Shown: positions 24,221 to 32,278 of the stretch, one piece after another
Layout: the number at the start of each line of letters is the position of its first letter
Numbering within the stretch: the stretch's first letter is position 1
Assembly: GCA_963840245.1 (NCBI GenBank)
Contig: CAWIYI010000039.1
Coordinates: 1-44,171, forward strand
From: Bog-473 sp963840245
GTDB taxonomy: Bacteria; Actinomycetota; Acidimicrobiia; Acidimicrobiales; RAAP-2
Reading direction: 5' to 3'
Length of the DNA stretch: 44,171 nucleotides
The notes under the pieces: generated by a model
What the model saw: the letters and a program-made list of their open reading frames with translations, nothing else
What the model was told of the DNA's origin: nothing
Database searches by the model: none
Made by a program: the position numbers and the translations under genes

Positions 24221-25231
24221 GTGAGCGAGACGGAGGCGGCGCTGCCCGAGGACCCACAGGCCTACGTGGAACAGGTCATGGAGGAGATCGCGGAGGAGGT
24301 CCGGTTGCGCCGGGCGTCGGGGGACCTGCCGGCCAAGCTCGAACGCGAGCTCGACGAGCTCTTCCTGGCCCACTCGCCGGTGGCCGGCGAGGGCGGTGAC
24401 CTCGGCGCCGCGCTGCGGATGGTCGACGCCGCCACCTTCATCGACCCCGTGGTGCCCGTCGAGTCCGAGCGGGCGGCGGGCGCCGTCGTCAAGAAGGGGA
24501 TGCGCTCGCTGCTCATGTGGTACGTCGGGTGGTTGACGCACCAGATGAGCCAGTCGGCGTCTGCCGTCAGCCGCGCGCTGCACATCGTCGACGGCCGCCT
24601 CCAGGAGCTCGAGCGCGAGGTGGAGGGACAACGTGTCCCGGCTTCCGGCGTGATCGAGTTCCCCGGCCTGCACGACGCCGGTGCATGGTGGGTCGAGCCC
24701 GCCGTGGCCGCCGTGGCCAAGACGCCCGGCCGGATCCTGCACGCCGCCTGCGGTGACGGATGGCTCGTGCGGCTGATCGTCGCCGCCGGTGGTGACGCCT
24801 ACGGCGTCGATCCCCGCTCCCGCGCCGTCGACGCGGCGGACCTCGGCACCCTGGACCTGCGCGGCGAGTCCGTGGGCGAGCACCTGCGGGCGGTGGCCGC
24901 GGCCGGCCTGAATGGCATCGTGCTGAGCGGCACGGTCGACGGGATGGGCGGAGCGGAACGCGGCCAGTTGCTCGCCGCCGTCGGGACCCGGCTCGCCCCC
25001 GGGGGGACGCTCGTCGTCCACTCGGTGAGCCGGCAGGCCTGGGAGGCCCCCGATGCCCCACCCCAGGCAGATCTCGCGGCGGGCCGCCCGCTGCGCCCCG
25101 AAGCCTGGTGCAGCCTCCTGGAGCAGAGCGGCTTCGAGGTCGTCACCCACCCGGGGCCGGCGGGCGCCGACTTCCTCGTCGTCGCGGTCCGGGCCGCCAT
25201 CACCTCGCCGTACGCGCCAACGGAACGGTGA
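24221..25231 (+). CDS. SAM methyltransferase-like protein with helical N-terminal region
   Basis: The 336-residue product has an N-terminal helical region of about 130 residues (AYVEQVMEEIAEEVRLRR, LERELDELFLAHSP, LLMWYVGWLTHQMSQSASAV). A Rossmann-type domain follows with motif I ILHAACGDGWLVRLI, acidic end of strand 2 YGVDPR, NGIVLSGTVDG and GTLVVHSVS. The fold fits a class I SAM methyltransferase, but strand 1 is atypical (HAACGDG for the usual D.GCG.G). It is paralogous in design to 30100-31098, and each is followed by a GT4 gene with a 4-base GTGA overlap. It probably modifies the exported glycan. Confidence 0.75.
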   Translation: MSETEAALPEDPQAYVEQVMEEIAEEVRLRRASGDLPAKLERELDELFLAHSPVAGEGGDLGAALRMVDAATFIDPVVPVESERAAGAVVKKGMRSLLMWYVGWLTHQMSQSASAVSRALHIVDGRLQELEREVEGQRVPASGVIEFPGLHDAGAWWVEPAVAAVAKTPGRILHAACGDGWLVRLIVAAGGDAYGVDPRSRAVDAADLGTLDLRGESVGEHLRAVAAAGLNGIVLSGTVDGMGGAERGQLLAAVGTRLAPGGTLVVHSVSRQAWEAPDAPPQADLAAGRPLRPEAWCSLLEQSGFEVVTHPGPAGADFLVVAVRAAITSPYAPTER

Positions 25232-26334
25232 GGGCCGCGGCCGGGAGGCCGGTGGCCGTGCACCAGTTCGTGGCCGCCCTCATCCCGCACGACGCCACGG
25301 GGACCCATGCGTTGCTGCTGCGCGACGCTCTGCGGGCCGCGGGCTGGCGCTCGGAGATCTTCGCCGAGGCGATCCACGACGATCTCGCCCCCGAGGCGTT
25401 CAAGCACTGGATGTACCCCGAGCACGCGGCGCCGGGCGACGTCGCCATCTACCAGTTCACGACGTCGTCCGCCGTGGCGGGCTACCTGGCCGAACGCGGG
25501 CTGCCCCTGATCCTCGACTTCCACAACTTCACCGGGCCCGAGTACTTCGCAGGCTGGGAGCCGTACAGCGTGCAGCGGGCGGCAGCCGCCGCGGACGAGC
25601 TGGCGCTCCTGGCCCCGCGGGCGCTGCTCGGGCTGGCTGACAGCCCGTTCAACGGGGAGGAGTTACGGCGGGCGGGCTGCCGGCGCGTGCACGTCGCCCC
25701 GGTGCTGGTCGACTACCGGCGCGTCACCGAAGCCCCGGACCAGAGGGTGGCGGCGGAGCTGGCCCACCTCGGGGCGGATGGTGGCGCCGACATCCTGTTC
25801 GTCGGGCGGGTCGTACCCTCCAAGGCCCAGCACGATCTGGTCAAGGCGCTGTGGGCCTACCGCCGCCTCTACGACCCGAAGGCCCGCCTGCATCTCGTCG
25901 GTGGCACGTCGAGCTTCGAGTACAGCAAGGCGTTGCGCGACTTCGTCCGCGACCTCGGCCTGTCCGACGCCGTCCGGCTGCCGGGCGAGGTATCGGACGC
26001 TGCGCTGGCGGCGTACTTCGGAGCGGCCGACGTGTACCTCTCGCTGTCCGAGCACGAGGGTTTCGGGGTCCCGCTGGTGGAGGCGATGGTGGCCGGGGTA
26101 CCCGTCGTCACCCGCGGCGCCGGCGCCGTCGCCGACACCGTCGCCGACGCCGCACTGGTGCTGGCCGCCGCCGACCCCTCCTACATCGCCGCGGCGCTGC
26201 ACCGGGTGTGCACCGACGAGCAGCTCCGCGCCACGCTGATCACCTCGGGGAGGCGTCGGGCGGCTGAGCTCTCCGGCGACGCAGTGGCGGCCGACATCGT
26301 CGATGCCGTCGCCGCCGCCGTGGAGGGTCCATGA
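25228..26334 (+). CDS. GT4-family glycosyltransferase
   Basis: The 368-residue GT-B enzyme has an N-terminal TGTHALLLRDALRAAGWRSEIF acceptor-domain segment in which T/G-x-H-x-L-x-LR-x-x-L is shared with the GT genes at 31095 and 32273. The C-terminal half has ILFVGRVVPSKAQHDLVKAL, LHLVGG and SEHEGFGVPLVEAMVAG, the E-x7-E nucleotide-sugar site. The DFHNFTGPEYFAGWEP segment parallels YHN(V/I)TP in the other two. The GTG at 25228 overlaps the methyltransferase-like stop, and its own stop overlaps the next GT start (ATGA). Donor sugar is unknown. It probably builds the glycan exported by the Wzm/Wzt pair upstream. Confidence 0.9.
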   Translation: MRAAAGRPVAVHQFVAALIPHDATGTHALLLRDALRAAGWRSEIFAEAIHDDLAPEAFKHWMYPEHAAPGDVAIYQFTTSSAVAGYLAERGLPLILDFHNFTGPEYFAGWEPYSVQRAAAAADELALLAPRALLGLADSPFNGEELRRAGCRRVHVAPVLVDYRRVTEAPDQRVAAELAHLGADGGADILFVGRVVPSKAQHDLVKALWAYRRLYDPKARLHLVGGTSSFEYSKALRDFVRDLGLSDAVRLPGEVSDAALAAYFGAADVYLSLSEHEGFGVPLVEAMVAGVPVVTRGAGAVADTVADAALVLAAADPSYIAAALHRVCTDEQLRATLITSGRRRAAELSGDAVAADIVDAVAAAVEGP

Positions 26335-27536
26335 GCCCGAAGGTGGCGTTCGTCACGCCGCGTTACGGGCCGCAGATCATGGGTGGCGCGGAGACGGCGG
26401 TGCGCCAGCTGGCCGAGCGCCTGCGCGCCCAGACGGACTGGGATGCCGAGGTCCACACGACGTGCGCGCTCGACGCCATCACCTGGGACGACGTCCTCGA
26501 ACCGGGGACCAGCGAGGTCAACGGGGTGACCGTGCACCGGTACCCGTCCGCGCACGGCCGCCTGCCCGACTTCTACGGCCTGGACGGGACCATCCGCCTC
26601 GCCCCGCGCCGGGCGACGCGGGAACAGGGAGAGCGGTGGGTCGACTACAACGGCCCAGTGTCCCCCCAGCTGGTCGACGGCGTGTGCGGGTCGGACGCCG
26701 ACGTGGTCGCCTTCTCCCCGTACCTCCACCATCCGATCGTGGCGACGATCGGCAAGGTCCGCGTGCCGGCGGTGTTCCACCCGGCGGCGCACGACGAGCC
26801 GGCCCTGTACCTGCCGGTGTTCCGCGGCACCTTCGGGGACGCCGACGCGTTCTGCTTCTACTCGGCGTCGGAGCGCACCCTCGTCGAGCGGATGTACAAG
26901 GTGGCGGAACGGCCCCAGATCGTGCTCGGCCTCGGAGTGGGCGACGCCGAGGGCGCCGGCCGGCCCGGCGGAGAGCTGTTGGGGTTGGGGGAGCGTCCCT
27001 ACGTCGTCAGTGTCGGGCGCGTCGACGAGCACAAGGGCTCCAAGATGTTGGCGTCGTACTTCGCCACCTACAAGGAGCGCCACCCCGGACCGCTCGCGCT
27101 CGCCCTCGTCGGACCGGTCTCTGTGGAGCTGCCGCCCCACCCCGACATCGTGGTGACGGGCGGCGTGGGTGAGTCCGACAAGTGGGACATCATGCGCGAC
27201 GCGCTCGTGGCGGTCTCGCCGTCCGCGCTCGAGTCGTTCTCACTGGTCGTGATCGAGGCCTGGGTCGAGCAACTCCCGGTCCTGGTGAACGGCAACTGCG
27301 GGCCGACCCGGGAGCACTGCGAGCGCTCCGGCGGGGGGCTGTGGTTCACCTCCTACCTGGAATTCGAGGCGGTGCTCGACCGGCTCGTGGCCGACGACCG
27401 GCTGCGGCGAGAGCTCGGGCGACGCGGGCGCGCCTTCGTCGACCGGCATTTCAGGTGGCCGGTGCTCGTGGCGCGCTACGACGAGTTCCTCACCGAGGTG
27501 CTGGCGCGGGGGAGGAGCACGCCCGGCTTGTTCTGA
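26331..27536 (+). CDS. GT4-family glycosyltransferase
   Basis: The 401-residue enzyme begins VAFVTPRYGPQIMGGAETAVRQL, the GT4 glycine-rich loop. It also contains GRVDEHKGSKMLASYF and SPSALESFSLVVIEAW (E-x7-E). It is a close paralogue of 8155-9366, sharing VPRYG/TPRYG, DAITW, HPAAH.EPAL.LPVF, YKERH.G and REHCE.SGGGLWF, but sits inside the export locus. The ATG overlaps the preceding GT stop by 4 bases. It closes the continuous plus-strand run that starts at clpP. A GC hairpin at 27607-27630 follows before the convergent secreted repeat protein. Confidence 0.92.
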   Translation: MSPKVAFVTPRYGPQIMGGAETAVRQLAERLRAQTDWDAEVHTTCALDAITWDDVLEPGTSEVNGVTVHRYPSAHGRLPDFYGLDGTIRLAPRRATREQGERWVDYNGPVSPQLVDGVCGSDADVVAFSPYLHHPIVATIGKVRVPAVFHPAAHDEPALYLPVFRGTFGDADAFCFYSASERTLVERMYKVAERPQIVLGLGVGDAEGAGRPGGELLGLGERPYVVSVGRVDEHKGSKMLASYFATYKERHPGPLALALVGPVSVELPPHPDIVVTGGVGESDKWDIMRDALVAVSPSALESFSLVVIEAWVEQLPVLVNGNCGPTREHCERSGGGLWFTSYLEFEAVLDRLVADDRLRRELGRRGRAFVDRHFRWPVLVARYDEFLTEVLARGRSTPGLF

Positions 27537-27606
27537 CGGGGCCCCCGAGACGTGGGGGGTTACCCGAAACCGAGGCGGCCCATCCCTCTGTGGCCGTGTG
27601 GTCCCG

Positions 27607-27630
27607 CCGCCGGCCGGCCGACGCCGGCGG
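27607..27630. terminator. GC hairpin between convergent genes
   Basis: ccgccggc (27607-27614) and gccggcgg (27623-27630) pair perfectly over an 8-base loop, in the 102-base gap between the stops of the GT4 gene (plus) and the repeat protein (minus). No U-tract is present. Confidence 0.4.
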
Positions 27631-27638
27631 ACGAGGGG

Positions 27639-29828
27639 TCAGAACCCGTCCAAGCCGACCATGGGCCTGTTCAGGTGCTTGCCGCCCATGGAGCCGCGGA
27701 AGGGCGCGTCACCGTAGCTGAAGACCCCGCCGTCGGACGCCACGAACCAGTAGCCCTGGCCGTCGCCGGTGGACTGCATCGCCACCACCGGCTGGTTGAG
27801 ACGGATGCCGCCCGTCGAGCCGAAGAAGGGCGCCGCGAAGGAGAAAATGCCGCCGTCGGAGCCCACGAGCCAGTAGCCGCCCGTGACGGGGTCGGGGGTG
27901 ATGCCCACGATGGAGCCGTTGAGGTGCATGGAGCTGGCGTCGCCGGCGAAGACGGCGTCGCCGTAGGAGAAGATCCTCCCGGTCGTGCTCACCTCCCAGT
28001 AGCCGAGGCCGTCGGGTGAGGCGGCCATGCCGACAATGTGTTGGCGCGCGACGGTGGCCGCCGAGCCGTAGAAGCCGGCGTCACCGAAGGAGAAGATCCC
28101 GCCGTCGGACGCGACCAGCCAATATCCTTTGCCGTCGGGGGTGGCCGCCATGCCCACGACCGGTGCGTTGAGCGTGAGAGACCCGGTCGAGCCGTAGAAG
28201 CCGGCATCGCCATACGAGAACACGCCACCGTCCGATGCCACCAGCCAGTACCCGCCCTGGCCGGGGACCGCGGCCATGCCCACCACCGGCTTGTTCAAGG
28301 TGAGGTTCCCCGTGCTCCCGCAGAAGTCCTGCCCGAAGGCGAAGATCCCGCCGTCGGAGGCGACCGTCAGGTACCCGTTCTGCGCCGCGACGGGGCGGTC
28401 GCACGCTCCCAAGGGTGAACCGCCTCCGACGAACCCGGTCAAGGCCGGGTCGTGGTGGAATTGCGGCCACCCGCCGGCCGCGTCGGCATTGGCGGCGTTG
28501 GACCCCGCCACCTCGAAGTGCTGGACGATGCCCTGGACGTCGCTTCCGCCGATGCCGAAGTACCCGGCGACGGTGATGCCGATCTCGTTGTCTGCATCGG
28601 GCGTCACGAGCGGAGCGTTCTGGAAGCCATAGACCTCGCCGGCCGGGACTCCGCCGTTGCCCGAGCCGTCATCGACGTTCGCCACCAGTTGGCCGGTGGG
28701 CCCGTCGAGGATGAAGAGACCCAGGGTCGTCGGCACGATCACGTCCTGGGCGCCGCTCCCGAGATCGGCGGTCGTCACGGACCCGATGACCTCCCCCTGG
28801 GGGAAGTGATGCTGCCAAATGACACCTCCCGTGGCGCCGTTCAGGGCGTAGACAGACCCCGATCCGTTCTGGTCGTTGGTTCCCTCGACCACAGCCAGTC
28901 GACCATTGCCCTGCACGTCCGCCAGAGCGGTGCTCCCGTTCGTGAGTCCGTCCAAGGTGGTGCTCCACACCTGGTTGCACTTGGTGTCGTACACCTTGAC
29001 GGTGTTCTGGTCGCTGACGCCCGGGTAGAAGCTGCCCGTGCCCGTCGCGATCCCGTAGCCACCGCCGGCCAGGATCGGACCGACGGCGGGGGACGAGTCG
29101 ACCTCCTCGTTCGTGTCGGCGCGGCAGATCAGCCCGCCGTGGTCGTTGTAGATCCGCATGTGGCCGCCGTTCGAGTAGTGGGTCCCGAACGCGAGCCCCT
29201 GCGACGACGCCCCGCCCACCGCGAAGTCGTCCGAACCCGTTCCGTAGAGGTCGCCGACGGCGGCGGTGGAGAACACGCTGTCGGCGGAGAACTGCGGCCA
29301 TCCCGTGGCCGGCGCGCCGTTCGCGGCGTTGAGCGCGTAGGTCTCCTGCCCGAGCGAGCCTCCCTCGACCAGCGACCCGCCGTTGGCGATCGGGAGCGAC
29401 GCCTGGACACCGCCGTCCGGAGCGGTGTCGGTGGGCGGATTGGTGACGACCTGGTTCCAGGTCTCCGTCCCGTTCGGCGCGTACGCGGCGTAGCCGCCGT
29501 CAACGGGCGAGGCTGCGTTCCCGCTGCCGAAGTACAGCTCGCCGTTGCCGTTGACCGAGGCAGTCGAGTCGATGGGTGGGCTTTCCGGGACCTCGATCCC
29601 GTTGATCCCCTTCACCGCCATCCCGCCGACGGGATCGCCGCATCCTTGGCCCGCGCCGACGGCGTTGCCCGTCCCGCTGCCCCATCCCGGCGCGACGGAA
29701 CCGTCCTGGAGATTCAGCCCGTAGAGGTCGCCCTGGCGGTCACCGATCTCCACCGCGGACATGCCACCGTCGTGGAATTCCACCGGCGACGCCTCGGCCA
29801 CACCGCACGGCGCGTCGTCGAGGACCAC
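27639..29828 (-). CDS. Large surface protein: beta-propeller-like region plus six GYW repeats (frame-separated from its signal peptide)
   Basis: From the GTG at 29828 this frame gives 729 residues. Residues 1 to about 440 look like FG-GAP/PQQ-type beta-propeller sequence, with recurring (S/T)xAxxDLxGxGxxD and VYALNGATGGVIWQ-like units. The C-terminal 290 residues hold six repeats of about 40 residues of type GYWLVASDGGVFSYGDAGF followed by YGSTGSLTLNAPVVGMA. Such repeats are common in exported actinobacterial proteins; their role is unknown. Coding sense continues upstream of 29828 in the same frame (LTLTESWNPTGNRPGVVLDD) to about 29880. There the reading must switch by one base to join a signal peptide encoded at 29839-29991. 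The GTG start is therefore only formal. Confidence 0.8.
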   Translation of the reverse strand: MVLDDAPCGVAEASPVEFHDGGMSAVEIGDRQGDLYGLNLQDGSVAPGWGSGTGNAVGAGQGCGDPVGGMAVKGINGIEVPESPPIDSTASVNGNGELYFGSGNAASPVDGGYAAYAPNGTETWNQVVTNPPTDTAPDGGVQASLPIANGGSLVEGGSLGQETYALNAANGAPATGWPQFSADSVFSTAAVGDLYGTGSDDFAVGGASSQGLAFGTHYSNGGHMRIYNDHGGLICRADTNEEVDSSPAVGPILAGGGYGIATGTGSFYPGVSDQNTVKVYDTKCNQVWSTTLDGLTNGSTALADVQGNGRLAVVEGTNDQNGSGSVYALNGATGGVIWQHHFPQGEVIGSVTTADLGSGAQDVIVPTTLGLFILDGPTGQLVANVDDGSGNGGVPAGEVYGFQNAPLVTPDADNEIGITVAGYFGIGGSDVQGIVQHFEVAGSNAANADAAGGWPQFHHDPALTGFVGGGSPLGACDRPVAAQNGYLTVASDGGIFAFGQDFCGSTGNLTLNKPVVGMAAVPGQGGYWLVASDGGVFSYGDAGFYGSTGSLTLNAPVVGMAATPDGKGYWLVASDGGIFSFGDAGFYGSAATVARQHIVGMAASPDGLGYWEVSTTGRIFSYGDAVFAGDASSMHLNGSIVGITPDPVTGGYWLVGSDGGIFSFAAPFFGSTGGIRLNQPVVAMQSTGDGQGYWFVASDGGVFSYGDAPFRGSMGGKHLNRPMVGLDGF

Positions 29829-29838
29829 GCCGGGCCGG

Positions 29839-29991
29839 TTACCAGTGGGATTCCAGCTCTCGGTGAGCGTCAGCGGCTGCCGGCGCCGCCGACGCGCTCG
29901 GTGGGGAAACCGATCCGGCCGCGACGAACACTCCTGTCACGGAGATGCCGCCGAGGATGAACCGTGTGGCCAGCCGGCGCGCGTGCGTCAC
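29839..29991 (-). pseudogene. Signal-peptide fragment of the repeat protein, out of frame
   Basis: A GTG at 29991 opens a 50-codon frame starting THARRLATRFILGGISVTG and continuing VFVAAGSVSPPSASAAPAA. This is an Arg-rich n-region, a hydrophobic core and an AxA cleavage region. It stops at 29839 after 12 more codons. The downstream protein (mature-like sequence from about 29880) is in the frame one base later, so a single extra base around 29878-29890 separates them. An in-frame TTG at 30015 is an alternative start. It could be a true mutation, a sequencing error or, least likely, programmed frameshifting. Confidence 0.65.
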
Positions 29992-30099
29992 CGTGCCCCG
30001 AAGCTTGGTTGCCAAGGGTCCGAAGGTAGTCGCTCGTCGCGCGGCGGGGAAGAGCGGGCCCCCGAACGTCGGGTTTCATCGCCGGTAGCATCGGACGCC

Positions 30100-31098
30100 A
30101 TGCCCGCAGCTCTGCCCCCAACCGGTGCCGGCGATGATTCGGGTGAGCAGAGCGGGGAGGAAATCCCCGCGCCGGCGGACCAGGCCCGGGCCGCGGCAGC
30201 ACTGCAGGAGGCCTTCGCGCGGCTGGCACCCCAGGGGAGCGACGCCTGGAACTTCCTGGCGGCCTTCACGCATCTCGGCGACCGCTATGGCCCGTACCAG
30301 CCCGGCGCCTCCGCGCTCTCGGACGCACTCGGGTCGCCGGGTCGGGCCGACGCCCGGCGGCCGGGGCCGCTGGAACGGCTGCGTCCCCGACGTGACCGCG
30401 CCGGACGGGAACCCGACGGCGAGAAGACGGAACTCGAGGAGGCGATGGGCCACGTGGTCGAAGCCTTCCGTTTCCTGTCCGCGCGCGTCGAGGCGCTCGA
30501 GGCGAGGCTCGCGGCCCAGGACCGGCCGGTGGAGGGGACGGCGTGGCTCGTCCCAGCTCGCGGGTTGGGCGCGTTGGCCGGCCCCGTGGCGGCACATGTC
30601 TTGGCGCGCACGCCGGGCGGTGAGATCGTGCACGCGGACTGTGGAGACGGCGATCTGCTGTACGCGCTGGCCCAGCGCGGCGCGCCGGCGCACGGGGTCG
30701 AGCCCCGCGGCGCGGTCGCGCTGCGCGCACTGGAGCACGGTTACAGCGTGACCATGGCCGAGGCGTCGGAGCACCTGGCCTCGCGTGCCGACGGGTCGAC
30801 GGGCGGTGTCGTCTTGAGCGGCGTGGTCGATCGGCTTCCTCTGCACGCACTCCTCCCGCTGCTCGCCCAGACCCGGCGCGTGCTCCAGCGTGGCGCCCCG
30901 CTCGTCGTCGTTTCGGAGCCTGCCGCGGCCATCGAGTCGCGCGACGCGCCGGCCCGCGACCTGATCGATGGTCACCCGCTGCACGAGGCGACCTGGGAGC
31001 TCGTGCTCGACCGGGCAGGATTCGTGGAGGTCGCCCCCCTCCCCGACGGGACCGGGCAGGACCGGCGCATCGCCCTGTCGGCGGTCGCCCCCTCGTGA
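30100..31098 (+). CDS. SAM methyltransferase-like protein with helical N-terminal region (paralogue)
   Basis: The 332-residue product has the same build as 24221-25231: a helical N-terminal region (ALQEAFARLAPQG, VVEAFRFLSARVEALEARLAAQ) and then a Rossmann domain. This has motif I IVHADCGDGDLLYAL, HGVEPRG at strand 2, GVVLSGVVDRLPL, and a C-terminal LHEATWELVLDRAGFVEV. The motif I Cys-Gly-Asp-Gly is shared with its paralogue. The ATG at 30100 was chosen because upstream in-frame sequence crosses the divergent gene's signal region. Its stop overlaps the next GT4 gene by 4 bases (GTGA), repeating the arrangement at 25228. It is probably a glycan-modifying enzyme; the substrate is unknown. Confidence 0.75.
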   Translation: MPAALPPTGAGDDSGEQSGEEIPAPADQARAAAALQEAFARLAPQGSDAWNFLAAFTHLGDRYGPYQPGASALSDALGSPGRADARRPGPLERLRPRRDRAGREPDGEKTELEEAMGHVVEAFRFLSARVEALEARLAAQDRPVEGTAWLVPARGLGALAGPVAAHVLARTPGGEIVHADCGDGDLLYALAQRGAPAHGVEPRGAVALRALEHGYSVTMAEASEHLASRADGSTGGVVLSGVVDRLPLHALLPLLAQTRRVLQRGAPLVVVSEPAAAIESRDAPARDLIDGHPLHEATWELVLDRAGFVEVAPLPDGTGQDRRIALSAVAPS

Positions 31099-32186
31099 GC
31101 GGGATCCATCACTTCGTCCCCGTGCTGCACCGCGGCGACGCCGTGGGCCGGCACACGCTGCGGCTGCGGGAGGCCACCCGTGCCCGCGGCTTCCGATCCG
31201 AGATCTTCGTCGACACGGTCGACGACGCCACGGTGGCCGAGACACTGCCCGTTCTCTCCTATCCCGAGTCGGCGCAACCGGGCGACGTCGTCGTGTACCA
31301 GTTCGCCACGGCCTCGGCCATGGCTCCGTGGCTGGCCGGCCGGCGCGAGACGCTCGTGGTCAACTACCACAACGTCACGCCGCCCGAGCTGATGGCGCCC
31401 TGGGACAACCATCTGGCCCTGGGGCAGCTGCGGGCCCAGGGGGACCTGCGCCTGCTCGCACCGCGGACGGCGCTGGCGGTGGCCGACTCGGCGTACAACG
31501 AGGCCCACCTGGTTTCGTCCGGCTTCGTTGCCACGGCCGTGATCTCTCCGTCGGCCGCGCTCGACGCCGGTGTGACGACCGGGGCCGACCCGGTGCAGCC
31601 TGCGGCCGGCGCGACCGGTGGCGGCGCACGCTGGCTGGCCGTCGGCCGCGTCTCGCCCAACAAGGCACTCGAGAGCACCATCGCCGCGCTCGCCGTCGCC
31701 CGCGCCCACGGCGACGTCGGCGCAACGCTCCAGATCATCGGCAAACCGGCGACCGCTTCCTATGTCGACGCACTGCACCGCTACGTCGCCGAGCTCGGCC
31801 TCACCACCGCGGTGCGGTTCGCCGGCCATGTCAGTGATGCCACCGTTGCATCGGCCTATGCCGCGGCGGACGTGCTGGTCGTGACCTCCGAGCACGAGGG
31901 TTTCTGCGTGCCCGTCGTCGAGGCGATGGCCGCCGGCGTGCCGGTCGTGGCGTTCGACCAGGGGGCGGTCCCCGAGGTGTTGGGCGGGGCGGGGTTGCTC
32001 GTGGCGGACAAGGATCCCTATGCGCTGGCCGCGTCCATCAGCGCGCTCCTGCCCGACGCACCCCGCCGGGACGCGATGGTGGCGGCTGGGCGGCGACGAC
32101 TGGCCGAGCTCGATCTCGATTCGGCGGCCGACCGGTTCGTCAGCCTCCTGGTCCCCCTGGCCGAGCGGGGCGCAGCACCTTTGTGA
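31095..32186 (+). CDS. GT4-family glycosyltransferase
   Basis: The 363-residue GT-B enzyme starts VSGIHHFVPVLHRGDAVGRH, then LRLREATRARGFRSEIFVD, VNYHNVTPPELMAPWD and ALAVADSAYNEAHL. The C-terminal part has WLAVGRVSPNKALEST and SEHEGFCVPVVEAMAAG (E-x7-E). It is paralogous to 25228-26334 and 32273-33352. The GTG overlaps the methyltransferase-like stop by 4 bases. A 17-base tandem duplication covers its stop codon (32174-32206). It converges on another GT4 gene 86 bases away. It most likely adds one sugar of the exported glycan; donor and linkage are unknown. Confidence 0.9.
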   Translation: MSGIHHFVPVLHRGDAVGRHTLRLREATRARGFRSEIFVDTVDDATVAETLPVLSYPESAQPGDVVVYQFATASAMAPWLAGRRETLVVNYHNVTPPELMAPWDNHLALGQLRAQGDLRLLAPRTALAVADSAYNEAHLVSSGFVATAVISPSAALDAGVTTGADPVQPAAGATGGGARWLAVGRVSPNKALESTIAALAVARAHGDVGATLQIIGKPATASYVDALHRYVAELGLTTAVRFAGHVSDATVASAYAAADVLVVTSEHEGFCVPVVEAMAAGVPVVAFDQGAVPEVLGGAGLLVADKDPYALAASISALLPDAPRRDAMVAAGRRRLAELDLDSAADRFVSLLVPLAERGAAPL

Positions 32187-32206
32187 CCGAAGCACCTTTG
32201 TGACCG
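32174..32206. repeat. 17-base tandem duplication over a stop codon
   Basis: agcacctttgtgaccg occurs at 32174-32189 and 32191-32206, one base apart. The first copy contains the TGA of the GT4 gene, so the second is an apparent recent slippage copy in the 3' flank. Confidence 0.85.
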
Positions 32207-32231
32207 CGGTACACGAGTTCGCTCCGAATGA

Positions 32232-32278
32232 GCCTGAGGCGATTGTGCGGGTCGCGGTGCGTCCGGTCCGCTTCAGGC
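32232..32278. terminator. Possible hairpin between convergent GT4 genes
   Basis: gcctgaggcg (32232-32241) and cgcttcaggc (32269-32278) can pair at nine Watson-Crick positions plus one G-U around a 27-base loop. The right arm overlaps the stop codon of the minus-strand GT4 gene. The loop is long, so this is weak. Confidence 0.25.

Noticed and set aside
24221..25231. Assigning a specific O-antigen methyltransferase name
   Set aside because: Motif I is atypical and no close family can be recognised by eye. Only the fold-level call is supportable.
21906..27536. Idea that the ABC pair is a drug or daunorubicin-type exporter
   Set aside because: The Wzt-type C-terminal domain and neighbouring GT4 genes fit polysaccharide export much better.
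29828..29991. Programmed ribosomal frameshift joining the signal peptide to the repeat protein
   Set aside because: No slippery heptamer, stop-codon pause or downstream pseudoknot is evident at the junction. An inserted base is simpler.
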